From Lichtheimia corymbifera B2541 (Eukaryota > Mucoromycota > Mucoromycetes > Mucorales > Lichtheimiaceae), in assembly GCA_000697475.1 (NCBI GenBank), contig JNEU01001107.1, positions 1 to 64,000 on the forward strand: 64,000 bases of DNA, in the 5' to 3' direction. The notes below the pieces were generated by a model that was given only the letters and a program-made list of their open reading frames with translations, did not search any database and had not been told where the DNA came from. Position 1 is the first letter of the stretch, and each line of letters begins with the position of its first letter. Shown piece after piece: positions 10,271 to 21,552 of the stretch. The position numbers and the translations under genes are program-made.

Positions 10271-12251
10271 ATGGGAGGTTTCGAGCGATTTCTACGAACC
10301 ACCGTTGGAGCCCTAGAACAACTTGCTGTCAATGCGCAGAATCACAATGGGTCGTCGTCGTCTTCTTCGAATGGGCATCAGCAGCAGCCTACGCATTACA
10401 ACCCAGTAGTAGCACAACCAACAACGAATGCACCCATTCCACAATACTTTAACAATGCACCATTTTCGTCCTTGGTATATCCTGCACCTGACGGCAACCT
10501 CGTCTATAGGCCGTATACCGAGAAAGGCGACCGGATTATTGATTTCTCGAGTGCTGGATACAATGAAGGATGGACACCTTTGCCCGACAACGTCAAAGTG
10601 GCTCGCATCTTGGATCCTAATCCAGGCAACGACGACGATGCTACGCGTATTCAAGATGCTATCAATGATGTGGCAAAGATGCCTATGGATCAAGGAACTG
10701 GATTTCGTGGAGCTGTGCGGTTGAATCCAGGAACATATCGCCTTGGACACCCAATTGAGATAAATGCATCCGGCATTGTACTACAAGGCGATCCTCAGGG
10801 TGGTACGATATTGGAAGCGACAACGGATCCACTCAACACGCCACACATTTTCAAGATCCAAGGAGAACCCAATGTCATGGCCAAGCGACGTGTGCCTGTG
10901 GTGGATGATTATGTGCCTGCAGGTGCATACCAACTACGTGTGCGTGATAAGGGAAGATTCAATGTTGGTGACACTGTATTGGTGGGTGTGGCGTTCAATG
11001 ACACTTTTATCAAGGCTATTGGCATGGATGTGATTCATCCCAAAGGGAACACTGCCAAGAACAATGGATGGAAACCAGGTCGTTTTGAGCATCATCGCCG
11101 CGTCGTTCGAGTCGATAATGATGTCATTACACTCAATGCACCTCTCACAACAAGCTTATCCAAAGAATTCGGTGGTGGATTTGTGGAGAAATATGACAAT
11201 CGCCGTGTACACCATGTGGGTCTCGAATACTTTGAATGCCGATTTCCCGCCAACCGGGATCGAGGACCAGACGCCATCACAGCTTCACAACCAAAGAACC
11301 AAAAGGTCAAGGACTATCGCTTTGCAGATGAAATGTTTGATCATCTTATGGTGGCTATGGACCATGCAGAGAATTGCTGGATTCGTCACGTGCGATCGGT
11401 ATGGTGGCGCAATTATGCACGTCTTGGAACCAACACTGTAGCAGTAACCATGCATGTAAGTTGTTATTCAGCAGAGCGGGTCATATTCAATTAGAAGCTT
11501 AACATCGATTTGCTAGCAATGTCATCACACATTTCCACAACCTCCTTCCAATGATCCAAAGAAACCTATGCCGCTGGTCGGCCAATTTGCCTTTGAGATA
11601 TCGGGTCAACTCATCCTTATTGAACATTGCCACGTCGAATACAGTTTCCATGCCTATTCTTACAAGGGTCGTGTGCCTGGTCCAAATGTGGTGTATCAAA
11701 GCGATTGTGTTGCAAGAAACGGTGACGTTGGTCCACATATGAAATGGTGTAAGTGATTTCTATTATAAAGACTTGTGATTACGAGGGGGCTCACTGTGTC
11801 TTTCTTTGCATTGTAGCCTCAGGACAGCTATACGATAGTAAGTCATTATCTCGACAAGGATTATACATCATTGTCTTATATATGCCTTTTCATAGACTGC
11901 AACATTGAAGGACAAATGATCATTCAAGATAGATTTGATGCTGGATCAGGCCATGGCTGGTCAGGGGCGCATAGCGTTGTCTGGAATACGGTTGCCCATG
12001 CGGGTATGATTGTTCAGAAGCCACCAGTGGGTCACAACTTCCTTAGTAAGTTATTATTACACGAGTTACAATATAGAGTCGACTCATCTATTTATGATCC
12101 TCTTATAGTCGGCAGCTCCTCAAAACGAGCCAAGGCTCGTATGCCACAGCATCCATGGGCTTGGGAAGAGCATCCCGATACCAAGGTCAATCCACCCAGC
12201 CTGTATCTTGCCCAACTTTCCCAGCGTAGACGACACACTCCTCCTATTTAA
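10271..12251 (+). CDS. Right-handed beta-helix (pectate-lyase-fold) protein
   Basis: Five exons, 10271-11455, 11517-11748, 11817-11837, 11896-12045 and 12109-12251, give 576 residues. Exon 3 is a 21-nt micro-exon encoding only SSGQLYD-like residues. The N-terminal 60 residues are low complexity. Then comes a pectin-lyase-fold start: DATRIQDAIND, GAVRLNPGTYRLGHPIEINASGIVLQG. Later coils include NCWIRHVRSVWW, ILIEHCHVEYSFHAY and IEGQMIIQDRFDAGSGHGWSGAHSVVWN. The parallel beta-helix fold is used by polysaccharide lyases, epimerases and hydrolases. The DDATRIQDAIND start recalls the pectate-lyase superfamily domain of GH28/GH55-like enzymes. No signal peptide is evident at this ATG, which is odd for a wall- or plant-polymer enzyme. 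Either an upstream exon is missed or the protein is intracellular. Substrate unknown. Confidence 0.8.
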
Positions 12252-12318
12252 TCTAGCACTCCTCATAATATGCCCACAATAAAAAGATGTTATAGATGGA
12301 GTAGTAGGGAATAGTTTA

Positions 12319-14049
12319 TCAAGACTTTTTCTTTTTCTTGTACGCTTTTTCTAACGCTACATAGCAAGAATGGCTAACAGGTCGTTCTGACACCTCTTCC
12401 ATGATATTTAACAATTGCTTGGCTGCAGCGAGATCATTGCGTTTGTCACATGCCTTGATGAGTTTGATAATCGCTTTGCTGTTTGGTGCATATCCAAGGC
12501 CGATCCAATCATACGTCAGTGAAATGGCCGATAATAGTTGTCGTTTTCCAGCAAACGCCATAATCATATTGGATACCCATCCTTCTGTTTTCCGACCAAA
12601 TCGACGACGATCATGATGTTCTCTTAGATCCCAATACAATTGCTCTGCGTCCGCCAGTGCATCGTGTCGTAAATAAAATTCAAACATCCTTGAAAGTACA
12701 TCATCAGGCACATGATCACGATCACGCATCGATCGCCATAATCGCCGTAATGTCTCTATCCGTAGTTCTATATTGTCCTCTTCTTCTTGTGTAGTTGATG
12801 ATGGTGGTGGTGGTGATGATGATGCTGATGATGTATTGTGATGGTGGTTTGAAGTGTCGGTGTAGGCCATAATAAAAGCGTCATAAACATCCGGTTCAAT
12901 AGAAATGCCTTGTTCAATCATGGAGCGGAAGATGCGGATGGCAGGATCGATAGCACGATGTTCGAGGTATCCACGCAAAAGGGTATGAAAGGAGGTAGGA
13001 TTGCGATGGGGCATTGTATTGAACAATGACTCTGCTGTGATCATATTGCCTGCAAACACACTGTACTTGATAGCCATGTTCCACGTATCCACATCTATTG
13101 ACTCCTGAGTACGTTCCACCACCGTCAATAATGCTGGATGTCCATGTCCTGCCAATAGTTGTATCACTTTGTTGATCCTGTGTGCTCCACGTTTTGAATC
13201 CGCGACCGCCGCCAAAAAAGGATCCAGGTACGTCAATGGCAAGCCATGAACCGCTTGTCCCATCAGCAATTCCATCCATATACTTGTGCCAGGCGTCACT
13301 CCAAGATTTAGCATATCATTCAAGAGCTTTTCAGCCATCCTTCGTCGATTTGGTTTGGAGAATCCTTTGGCATTATACTTGATGAGATGTCTGAATGTGT
13401 TGGATGTCGGTATCTGACCAGCAGCATACATGTCTTTTAACAATCGATGGGCATATCTCGGTCGATTGGCTTTGACGTGTACCAAAATAACCCATTCCAT
13501 GGCTTCAACGCTTTGCGGCGGTGATTGCTTAAAGAGTGTCTCCATCATGCCATTGCTTCCTTTGGTTCCCACTAGGCGATATAGCATGGTTTGAAGAGCA
13601 GGCGGGAGTGTTGTCGATTCATATTCGTTGAGATATAATTGCCATATCGATTGTACGTCATCATCAGTTGCTGTGCTAACTCGTAACGTGGATAATCGTC
13701 GCTTCAATTCACTAGTGTTGGCATTGGATATAGATGGTGCTGTTGTGCCTGTCTCATCACGAGCCCCATGTCGCCTACGACCTCCCTTTTGACGCTTTCG
13801 TATAGTGTTGTTATCCACTCGATTGGTGTTGCTGTTGTTGTATACGTGGTCGCTGACTTGGGCAGCAGTCGCAGCTGTTGACACAAATAGTGAATGGGGT
13901 CGAGAAGAAAAAACAAAGCGATGCATCGATACTGCCTTGGCCGATCGAAGCCCATGGCGATGAGAATGGGTACCAGCCAGGTCCAACATGAGAGGAATCG
14001 TAGCTCCTTGTCTTGGCCATAGTACGCGAGAGAAGCGAGTGGTCGACAT
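12319..14049 (-). CDS. Pentatricopeptide-repeat protein, probably mitochondrial
   Basis: A single uninterrupted frame of 576 residues. The N-terminus (MSTTRFSRVLWPRQGATIPL and following) is rich in Arg/Ser/Thr and poor in acidic residues, as in mitochondrial presequences. From about residue 120 the chain is built from roughly 35-residue helical pairs with PPR spacing, for example ANRPRYAHRLLKDMYAAGQI, TWNMAIKYSVFAGNM and TSFHTLLRGYLEHRAIDPA. These modules bind organellar RNA in a base-specific manner and support processing, stability or translation of mitochondrial transcripts. The repeats look degenerate toward the C-terminus, which ends in a lysine run. The particular fungal PPR family and RNA target cannot be named. 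The gene converges on the beta-helix gene with 67 bp between the stops. Confidence 0.82.
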   Translation of the reverse strand: MSTTRFSRVLWPRQGATIPLMLDLAGTHSHRHGLRSAKAVSMHRFVFSSRPHSLFVSTAATAAQVSDHVYNNSNTNRVDNNTIRKRQKGGRRRHGARDETGTTAPSISNANTSELKRRLSTLRVSTATDDDVQSIWQLYLNEYESTTLPPALQTMLYRLVGTKGSNGMMETLFKQSPPQSVEAMEWVILVHVKANRPRYAHRLLKDMYAAGQIPTSNTFRHLIKYNAKGFSKPNRRRMAEKLLNDMLNLGVTPGTSIWMELLMGQAVHGLPLTYLDPFLAAVADSKRGAHRINKVIQLLAGHGHPALLTVVERTQESIDVDTWNMAIKYSVFAGNMITAESLFNTMPHRNPTSFHTLLRGYLEHRAIDPAIRIFRSMIEQGISIEPDVYDAFIMAYTDTSNHHHNTSSASSSPPPPSSTTQEEEDNIELRIETLRRLWRSMRDRDHVPDDVLSRMFEFYLRHDALADAEQLYWDLREHHDRRRFGRKTEGWVSNMIMAFAGKRQLLSAISLTYDWIGLGYAPNSKAIIKLIKACDKRNDLAAAKQLLNIMEEVSERPVSHSCYVALEKAYKKKKKS

Positions 14050-14585
14050 GTAAACGCTGCCAATGTGTGTAGCTTCTCGTGTGCGTGTTGAAGAAAAAAG
14101 AAAAGAGAAAAGAGTAGGGGGTTGAGGGGGATCGAGTAAGAATAATGTAAGGTCGATGGTATACGGGAGGAATGGAACGTCGAGTGTGCGTGCGCTTTAA
14201 TTGGCAATGTATTCCACAGTATTGATCCCCCTTGTCTATTGAAAACGTCGACTCGTCTTTGTAACAGCGTAGTTTGGGCTTGTCAAAATTGTGACGACGA
14301 GGTCAGCGCGAAATTTAGGCTTTTGCTATTTACACCATGTCAGTCACTGGAGCTGCTGAGACGAAATACCTGCGTCAACAACCACTCAAAACCATCACCA
14401 TGGCAACCAAGCCAACTCGTCGTGAATGGCATAACCAACGCCAATCGTCGTAAACAAAGAATAGATGACCCTGATTTTATTTATTCTTTTTTCATCTTTC
14501 AAAATAACCTTAAAAATAAAATGCATTGATTGTTGTTGTGAATGAATGAAAAGATAGATTGTGCATGGATGATGTGGTATATAGA

Positions 14586-15077
14586 TCATTTTCCTGATCG
14601 GTCGTGTTGTTCTGCAAGGAGTGCCTCGTCTTTTACCTTGGCTCCGTTTCCATGGCTCCGCCATTTCCAAAATTTACGAATGGGTCGATGCCTTCGTGGG
14701 GGTGCATGGCATAGTTGGACTTCATATACAATGGGTTCCGACCAGTCCGGGTGCATACTAAACGCCACATGCTCCTGTACAACCACACGGACCACTTCTC
14801 GTCCAGATTCAATCGCTCGATCACGTATATGGCATTCATGGCTGTAATAAGGATGCTGTGGTTCATTATAAGATTGCCAAAGAATGGCTTGATTTTTCAT
14901 TTCAAATGGGTGCCATTGTTGTTCCTTGTTACGAAAGCACCACACCAAAGGCACACGCGATAGCCATTGCCACTGCTTGTATCGCCATATCAAATACGAA
15001 AAGAATCGAGGCCAGCGCACACGGCAGCCGATACACTGTGCACGAACACAACCTTCATTACCCAGTGTTGAATCCAT
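14586..15077 (-). CDS. Hypothetical protein, WWE/DDHD-N-like
   Basis: One exon of 163 residues starting at an ATG. The central part (VPLVWCFRNKEQQWHPFEMK and then AILWQSYN) resembles the Trp-rich segment of WWE domains and the N-terminal region of DDHD phospholipases, where a folded strand pair ends in a W-x-P-F motif. The second half (GREVVRVVVQEHVAFSMHPDW) could be the next strands of the same small domain. It ends in a basic tail. WWE domains bind ADP-ribose-type ligands, but with one short match I would not assign that role. No catalytic serine motif is seen, so it is not a complete phospholipase. Antisense frames also stay open here, so coding status is likely rather than certain. Confidence 0.5.
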   Translation of the reverse strand: MDSTLGNEGCVRAQCIGCRVRWPRFFSYLIWRYKQWQWLSRVPLVWCFRNKEQQWHPFEMKNQAILWQSYNEPQHPYYSHECHIRDRAIESGREVVRVVVQEHVAFSMHPDWSEPIVYEVQLCHAPPRRHRPIRKFWKWRSHGNGAKVKDEALLAEQHDRSGK

Positions 15078-15333
15078 TCAAACTCCCAGTGATTATAAAT
15101 GAGAAAAGGGGAAAAGGAAGGAAAAGAACACTTGAAAGATGTTGTTATTTATTATACAGAGTTTTTTTACGGGTATCTCACCCATGACCTTATCATACAT
15201 ATCCCCTGGGTTCGCCACTCCCGTGCACACTCCATATATGGGATGTTTATACATAGGTTCACAAATGCACGTCCATTGTTGTTTATCCTTCCTTGCACGG
15301 CTTGTCTGTATATGGCCACGATGATGGTCCAGA

Positions 15334-15477
15334 TCATCCCAACATGTCGTCCAACCAAGCTTCATCTTCATCGGTTACCTTGGATGTTGGTTTTTGTGTT
15401 GCCTTTGTGTTGCCTTTACTTGGTCGTGGTAAACTCTTGCGTATAGATCCAGGTCGGGGAAGACTTATCCGAGATGG

Positions 15478-15511
<34 letters not shown>

Positions 15512-16643
15512 GTTGCCTCGTGGATTGCTGATGATGATGACTTGTTCTCTTCCTTTTCCTTGCCATTCTCTAATGCAATGTGATGTCAATATTCGTCATA
15601 TCATTATCCTAATGTTACTTGTCATACTTACCGGTCATGGCCAATAACTCATCAAGACCATCATCATCTGTTGTTCACGTGTACGTCAATATTTTTGTTA
15701 CTTGGTAGTCAAATGACAACGCTTACCATGCACTTTTGTTGTTGCCATAGGTTTCGGCGCAGCTGCTGTGCGTTTTGAAGGATCGTTCCTCACGTAGATA
15801 CCATCTTCTTGTTCCTTCTTCTCTGGTATGACTTGTTGCTTGCTGAAAAGAACAGTACCCGAGCTTGTCTTGACAAATGCAGGCACAAGTGGTTTTGGTG
15901 GCATCATAGGTTGTTGGTCGAAGGCTGCATCAATCTAACAAAGGTCACACATGCGTTTAATTATTGAGCCCTCTCTTTCTCACTCTAGAACCGCCGCATC
16001 TTACCAGATCGACATCTTCCTCCGAGAGATCCAAAATAGCTCTGCAATCGCCTTGACTTAATACGCCTTCAAATGCATCAAAATCAATTCGGAATAAGGA
16101 ACGATCTTGCTTCGGCAATTCTTCTTGCTCATCCTTAAACTTGAAATACGTGGATCCAGATACAGTATCATCTATTCAATACGTTAATATCATTACCAAT
16201 ACCAATACCTCAATCATTTGACTTGCCTGTCTTCTCCAGCATGGACACCAAATCGGTTGTTTCACGATCAATACCCAACTCGGCATCCTGTTCAAGTTGT
16301 TCTATGGGCGATATGCAGTCAATATACTGTTCTTGGTACTGACAGCGAGGTATTCACCTTGCACTGAAATCTCCTTGTAGCGATCACGATTGCTGACGAT
16401 CTTTCTCTTAGAAAACTTGCTCGAACGTGCTTTTGCTATGGCTTCGGCTGATTCACGCTGCTGCTGTAACGAAGGCAATTCACCATTACGTCGTCGAATG
16501 GCTGCAATGCTGTTGCCACTATCACGCGCTTTGGCTGCTTGTCGTCGTCGTTCTGCTACTTGAGCTGCTGTAGCATCGCCTTGGTTCTTTTTACGTGCTT
16601 GGTACCGCCGTGATTCCTTTGCTTTGTGCTCGTCGGGACGCAT
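15334..16643 (-). CDS. Aven homologue (cell-death regulator Aven family)
   Basis: The gene begins MRPDEHKAKESRRYQARKK at 16643 and runs through at least five short introns, near 16358, 16230, 16010, 15930 and 15720-15590, to the stop at 15334. Three landmarks match animal Aven in order. The first is FSKRKIVSNRDRYKE near residue 80 (animal SKRKIVSNWDRY). The second is a middle block with TYFKFKDEQE and LFRIDFDAFEGVL. The third is an acidic C-terminal end reading DEDEAWLDDMLG (animal Aven ends in a similar W-L-D-S-M motif). A GLDELLAM segment lies before a serine run. The Arg/Gly-rich N-terminus of animal Aven is replaced by a basic Lys/Arg/Ala region. In animals Aven binds Bcl-xL and Apaf-1, helps ATM activation and binds G-quadruplex mRNAs. 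Its fungal role is unknown. Confidence 0.72.
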
Positions 16644-17231
16644 AAAGGTTGAAGACTAGTCTGTAGTGAAAGGAAGACGAAAATATTTGGAGGGCAACTG
16701 AGTGCTAAAGCCATCATGCTAGCTAGCTACACATATTACTTTAGCCAACACTTTTACATTAGCCGACACTTTACAAGTAAAAACAATGACTCCCACGCCT
16801 TGTTTGTTATCCATTATCCTATACATGACCATCAATGAGCTTATTAAGACGTCAGCTACAAGCGTGATTGGCTCATTAACTATATGCAGAGCCCAGCTGT
16901 ATATTACCTCAACCCCTTGACCAAAAAGATTGGATGGGTGGGATTAGTCATCTTGCAACTAAAGGCTGTGGCATAAGATAATCATCAAACTTCCCCTTTT
17001 GATGGAGTAATATGCATACGATTTACGTGGCATTGGCATATGCTGATACCTCTTCCCGAGATTCACAAAAGTAAAGTGTAACAAAGAACCAATGACAGCC
17101 AGCCATTGAGTAGTGTAATGACTGTCTTTGTCAGCAATCTCGGCAGCCAATGGCCGACATCCTTATGCATAAAAGTTCTCGGTTTCCCACCTCTCCTCTT
17201 TCTGCATTCACTCCATATATCCCATACCAAC
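16644..17231. other. Divergent intergenic region
   Basis: This is the shared upstream region of the Aven-like gene (left) and the first questin-oxidase-like gene (right). It includes a small near-direct repeat, actttagccaacacttttac followed by attagccgacactttac (16739-16772). No further coding frame is convincing. Confidence 0.4.
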
Positions 17232-18758
17232 ATGTGTTCTTTATTTATCCGTCGATCAACATCCACATTGTCTTCGCCACAATATATAAGGATAATCAAA
17301 CCACACCAGTCGTCCTTTCATCAGATCAATAACAAGAGCCTTCATCATCATCATCGACTAGCATATTATTCTACTACTACTACAATGCCTGTGGACAAGT
17401 TTGTTTCACCCAGCGTTTCGAAAATTCAATTACCCGGAGTTGTCAAGGGACAAGAACGACATCCAATGCTTGAAAAGAACCACAAAGAGCATCACATGTT
17501 CTTCAACAAAGCAGGATTCCACAAGTAAGCATGCTATACTCTTTGCAGTTTGTTTATGTATTGATGGTTACATAGCCACATGGTGCATCAATACCTTTCG
17601 GCTTATGCTCTTGGTGCTACACCTGAGCGGCTTCAAGAAATATTTGATGCACATGCATCGTTTCAACGTCCTTTGCCTCCTCATTCAAAGGTGGTCGAGT
17701 TGACGCGTGACAACTACCGCGAACATCTAGGCAACCGCGATTGGTACCCAAGTTACTTGGAATTTTTCAAAAAGGAGATTGATGAACTTGGCGTTGAGAA
17801 AGCAGTTCAGTACTGGATCTTCAAAGATGACATGCTGCCTCGTTTTGTGGGAGCCGCGATACACCCTTTAATCCATATGGGCTATGCTGCTGAATTTGAT
17901 ATTCCATATGTGGCTGCAGAAGCCTTAGCATCAACAGCATGTGCACAAGGTTATTTAGCGCCTTTGATGGTCGAAGAAAGCAATAGCAATGCCGATGCCG
18001 TTGAGCACACGCTGCTTGATCTCGTGGAAAAAATCCGGATGGATCCCGATTTGGATGGTGTTGCCAAGTACAGCGATGAGGCAAAGCTGATGAACGTCGT
18101 GCATAGTAATACAGCTGTGCAAAAGATTCGTGAGGCGGTCGTCTTGTGGAATGTTAATGGTGAGTGGTGTGATTTATGCATGAATGCAACATCAATAACC
18201 TTACGTATGATGACGTGTGACACAGAGCATAATCTGGAAGCCAAAATGAAAGACCTTTTTGTGTCGATCATGCTTTTGTATGCTGGCTCAGGTGTACGCA
18301 ACAACAGATACAAGCTTGACTTTTTCCTTGCACATGCATTGACATCCACGCATGCGGTATTTAACACGGTACAATACTTGTTGGATCGGTCTCAAGCAGC
18401 CAAGTTAATGCGAGCTCATGTTGCCACGGCGCTGGTTTGGTACTTGGCACGTGGTAAACCAAGCGTCAATGTGGAGGCGCTTACTCATTACCAGTCCCCT
18501 TATGTTTCCACCAATGAGCATAACCCATGGCTGCAAGTGCTTGAGCGTGCATTAGGTTATCATGAAGCACATGTCATCAAGGTCGTGCGTGCCACTGCTG
18601 TTGGACAAATGATGTATGGTGACCAGTATCCTACTACATGGCTCAAGGCTGCTCAGATGACTCTCGATCATGCTGGTGGTGATTCTAGTCGAGGCAACTG
18701 GGAGTTTGAAGGGGTCGGGTTCGATGAGACATGGAAGAGACGTGATGGGAAAATGTAG
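17232..18758 (+). CDS. Questin-oxidase-like protein, paralogue 1
   Basis: Three exons: 17232 (or 17385) to 17524, 17576-18159 and 18226-18758. The second intron is a multiple of three and could be misread as coding. The body matches the questin-oxidase-like family (PF14027): HHMFFNKAGFHKNHMVHQYL, YALGATPERLQEIFD, and IHPLIHMGYAAEF. It also has an FFLAHALTSTHAV block and a C-terminal LDHAGGDSS. In Aspergillus, GedK and related AflY are Baeyer-Villiger-type oxygenases that open anthraquinone rings. Most family members have no known substrate. The upstream ATG at 17232 adds about 50 residues rich in Arg, Ser and His with no acidic residues, ending RLAYYSTTTT, which looks like a mitochondrial presequence. 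The ATG at 17385 would give a cytosolic form. A near-identical gene layout follows at once. Confidence 0.82.
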
Positions 18759-18880
18759 TCTCATTTTCGGACAATTCGGTGCCGAGTACCCCGACCTTGT
18801 ATGACGCAGTTTCAAATAAATGAATAAAAGACGCGCACAGATTTATGCAATCCCGCTTTATTCTTTTTCCTTACCCCATA

Positions 18881-20441
18881 ATGTCTTCTTCTTTTGAACC
18901 ACAAACACCTCTTGAGCCACTCAAGTATGCATTTGTTCTGCCGGGCATTACGCCTGAAGCAAAGCAACTTTCAGAACACCTGCTTGAAAAGAATCACGTG
19001 GAGCATAATATCTTTTTCAATCCGAAAGGGTTCCACAAGTAAGTGTGTATGCCGGGATGGTGGAATCATATTGACTTACCGATGAATTTCCTAATAGCCA
19101 TTTGACCCACCACTACCTTTCAGCTTATGCAATGGGAGCCAACCCTGAACGTTTGCAAGCCATTTATGACGAACATGCCTCTTATCAAAGACCCTTGCCT
19201 CCCTCTGTGGGCGAGTTGAACCGTGAGAACTATCGCTCGCAAATCGGCAACCGTGATGCATATACCAGCTACCGTGACATGTTCCAACGCGAAATTAATC
19301 AGCATGGAATGATCAACACGATCCGCCATTGGATTTATAGCGATGATTTGTTAGCTCGTGTGGTGGGTGGAGCTTATCACCCTATCATCCATATCGGTTA
19401 TGCTGTTGAATTCAATCTCCCTGCCTTAGCAGCTGAAGGTCTTGCTATGGCGGCATGTACTGAAGCAAGATTTGCCGACTTTGTTCCTCATGGTCAACCT
19501 GCCAATAGTCAACGTGTGCTATCGACAGCGCGTGATATGGTGTCGCAGTTGACAACTGGATTTGCTACCCGGCTTAATCTCGGGAAACCCCAAAGCGGAG
19601 ATGCACCTTCTGCTAGTAGTTTGACGGCTGTGGATATGGATGCTGCTCTCAAGGATGCACTCAACAATAACGCTGTTCTTGACCTTGCCGAAGAAATTCG
19701 TCGTGATACCGATTTCGATGACGTGGTCAAGTACTCGGATGAGAACAAGATCACAGCTGTGTTGCAGAGCAAGAAGGCTAAGGATAAGCTCCGCACCTAT
19801 TTGTCACGATGGAGTGTATCCGGTAATACAAAATAGCAAAGCATATGTAATAATGATGATCGACTCATGATGTATTTATTTTAGAAACCGAACAAGATGT
19901 GTGGGAAAAGCTTAAAGAGCTCTATACTGCAAGCATGGTCATCTATGGTGCATCCGCTATTCGCAAGCAAGGCATCAAGCTTGATTTCTTCCTTGTGCAC
20001 GCCCTCACTTCAATCCATGCTATCCATACATTGATCCCCCACTTGTCGTATGTCGAATCAGCCAAGTTGTTGAAGGCTCATGCAGCTGTTACTCTCACGT
20101 ACTTTGTGTCACTGGGCCGTCCTAGTTTGCAATTGGATCTATTGCTCAAGTTTCAATCACCTGAATTTGATACCAAGTGCAACAATCCATGGCTAAGTCT
20201 TTGCGATCGTGCCATCATAGCACATGAGGTGCATCAAATCAAAGCAATCCATTCTCTGGCAGTCGGTCAGATGCTTTATGCTCATGATTCTCCACTTGCA
20301 AAGGCATGGATCCGAGTTGCTGACTTGACGTTGTATGTATCAGACCAAGAAAAGAAAGCTGGTGGAGCCGATTACTGGAATCGAAGTGGCATAGGCTATG
20401 ATGAAGATTGGGAGGATACGTCAAGATTAGTTCCTTATTGA
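18881..20441 (+). CDS. Questin-oxidase-like protein, paralogue 2
   Basis: Three exons, 18881-19038, 19098-19822 and 19885-20441. Both introns sit at the same codons and phases as in paralogue 1, which shows a tandem gene duplication. Conserved stretches include NHVEHNIFFNPKGFHKNHL, YAMGANPERLQAIYDEHAS and IIHIGYAVEFNLPALAAEG. FFLVHALTSIHAIHTLIPHL follows later. Relative to paralogue 1 it has an extra segment of about 45 residues after the first helical block (near 19480-19640) and a different C-terminus (GIGYDEDWEDTSRLVPY). No presequence-like extension is present. An in-frame ATG at 18845 would add 12 residues. Only about 120 bp separates it from the stop of paralogue 1. Products of this family are cofactor-independent or poorly characterised oxygenases; the substrate is unknown. 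Confidence 0.82.
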
Positions 20442-20624
20442 ATAGTTGTACATAAAAATTGAGTACCGAATTATTAACGTCCGAGTGCTTGGGTCAGTGA
20501 TGGTGGTGGTAGTGGTGGCGGGCGGTATGTGTGTGTCCGTGTGTGGTGGCTTGTCGGATCTATTACAAGCAGTGTTTAGGCGCAATTTTTTGCTGTTTCC
20601 TCCTTCGCTCAATTTCAATCAAAC

Positions 20625-20997
20625 ATGGTACGCCACCTTTCAATGCACCCATTCACCGCTTCGTATCGCCTTGTATCGACTCAAATGTATTGCATTGGGA
20701 TAGGGTAAAGTCCACGGTTCGCTCGCTCGTGCTGGTAAGGTCAAGTCGCAAACCCCCAAGGTTGCCAAGCAAGAAAAGAAGAAGTCCTTGACTGGTCGTG
20801 CTAAGAAGAGACAAGTGTACAAGTAAGTAGTAGTTGGAAACCTTGTCAACGAGATATGGATTCTATCTTGGGAGATCAAGTCAAGAGCTGTCAACTGACC
20901 ACGCGTTGCTTTTCTTTACAGCCGTCGCTTCGTCAACGTTACCACTGCTATTGGTGGCAAGCGCAGAATGAACCCTGCTCCTACCCAGGGCCCTTAG
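20625..20997 (+). CDS. RPS30: 40S ribosomal protein eS30
   Basis: Three exons: 20625-20627, 20704-20822 and 20922-20997, giving 65 residues. The first coding exon is only the ATG, with the GT donor directly after it. The product reads [20 protein letters not shown], then a Lys/Arg-rich centre with [20 protein letters not shown] and a tail [19 protein letters not shown]. This is the whole length of eS30, a small basic protein of the small ribosomal subunit near the decoding site. As in other fungi, there is no ubiquitin-like FUBI fusion of the kind found in animals. An intron directly after the start codon is common in ribosomal protein genes, and open-reading-frame scanning would miss the start. 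Confidence 0.93.
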
Positions 20998-21552
20998 ATT
21001 ACTCTCATCCAACGATTGTTCAAGGGCCAACATGGTGCATGCATTCAATAAACGCGACAATGCTATTACCAACCTTAACGTGATTCTCATATCGAATTGG
21101 ATGGGATGAATGGATGATGACTTTGGGCAGTATGGGAAAGGTGAATTGGAAGAGATTATCCAAAATCGCTAGCTCGCTTTGTTCGTACACTTGGTTTCTT
21201 GTAGAATGGCTTAACACTACCTATGCAGTAATGATCTTGCAATAAACTTATATATTTTTTACGTAACCCACCTATGTAATATCCACCCATGGAACAATGT
21301 TCAGGGCAGCATATGCATGCAGTTCATAAATTACCACCTAATAGCCTCTTCTTCCCCTTCGCAACCACCAACCAATCCACTGTATGTAATCGTTTCCTCT
21401 GCTACAGCTCATCAGCTCCATGCTTTTACAGTCTTTGTTCGAGAGAATTTGACCGAACTATACTGGAACAGGGAATGTGTCAGCTCACGAACCGTACATC
21501 TTACTTACATCCCCGTCTGCCCAATCTGTTCATAGCCTCGCTCGCACCCATT
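20998..21552. other. Intergenic, no gene recognised
   Basis: This is the 3' flank of the eS30 gene and the approach to the repeat district. It is AT-rich. The stretch 21340-21500 shows loose similarity to the pyrimidine-rich segment that ends each copy of the duplicated block further right (CAACCACCAACCAATC, GTTCGAGAG). I see no gene. Confidence 0.35.
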
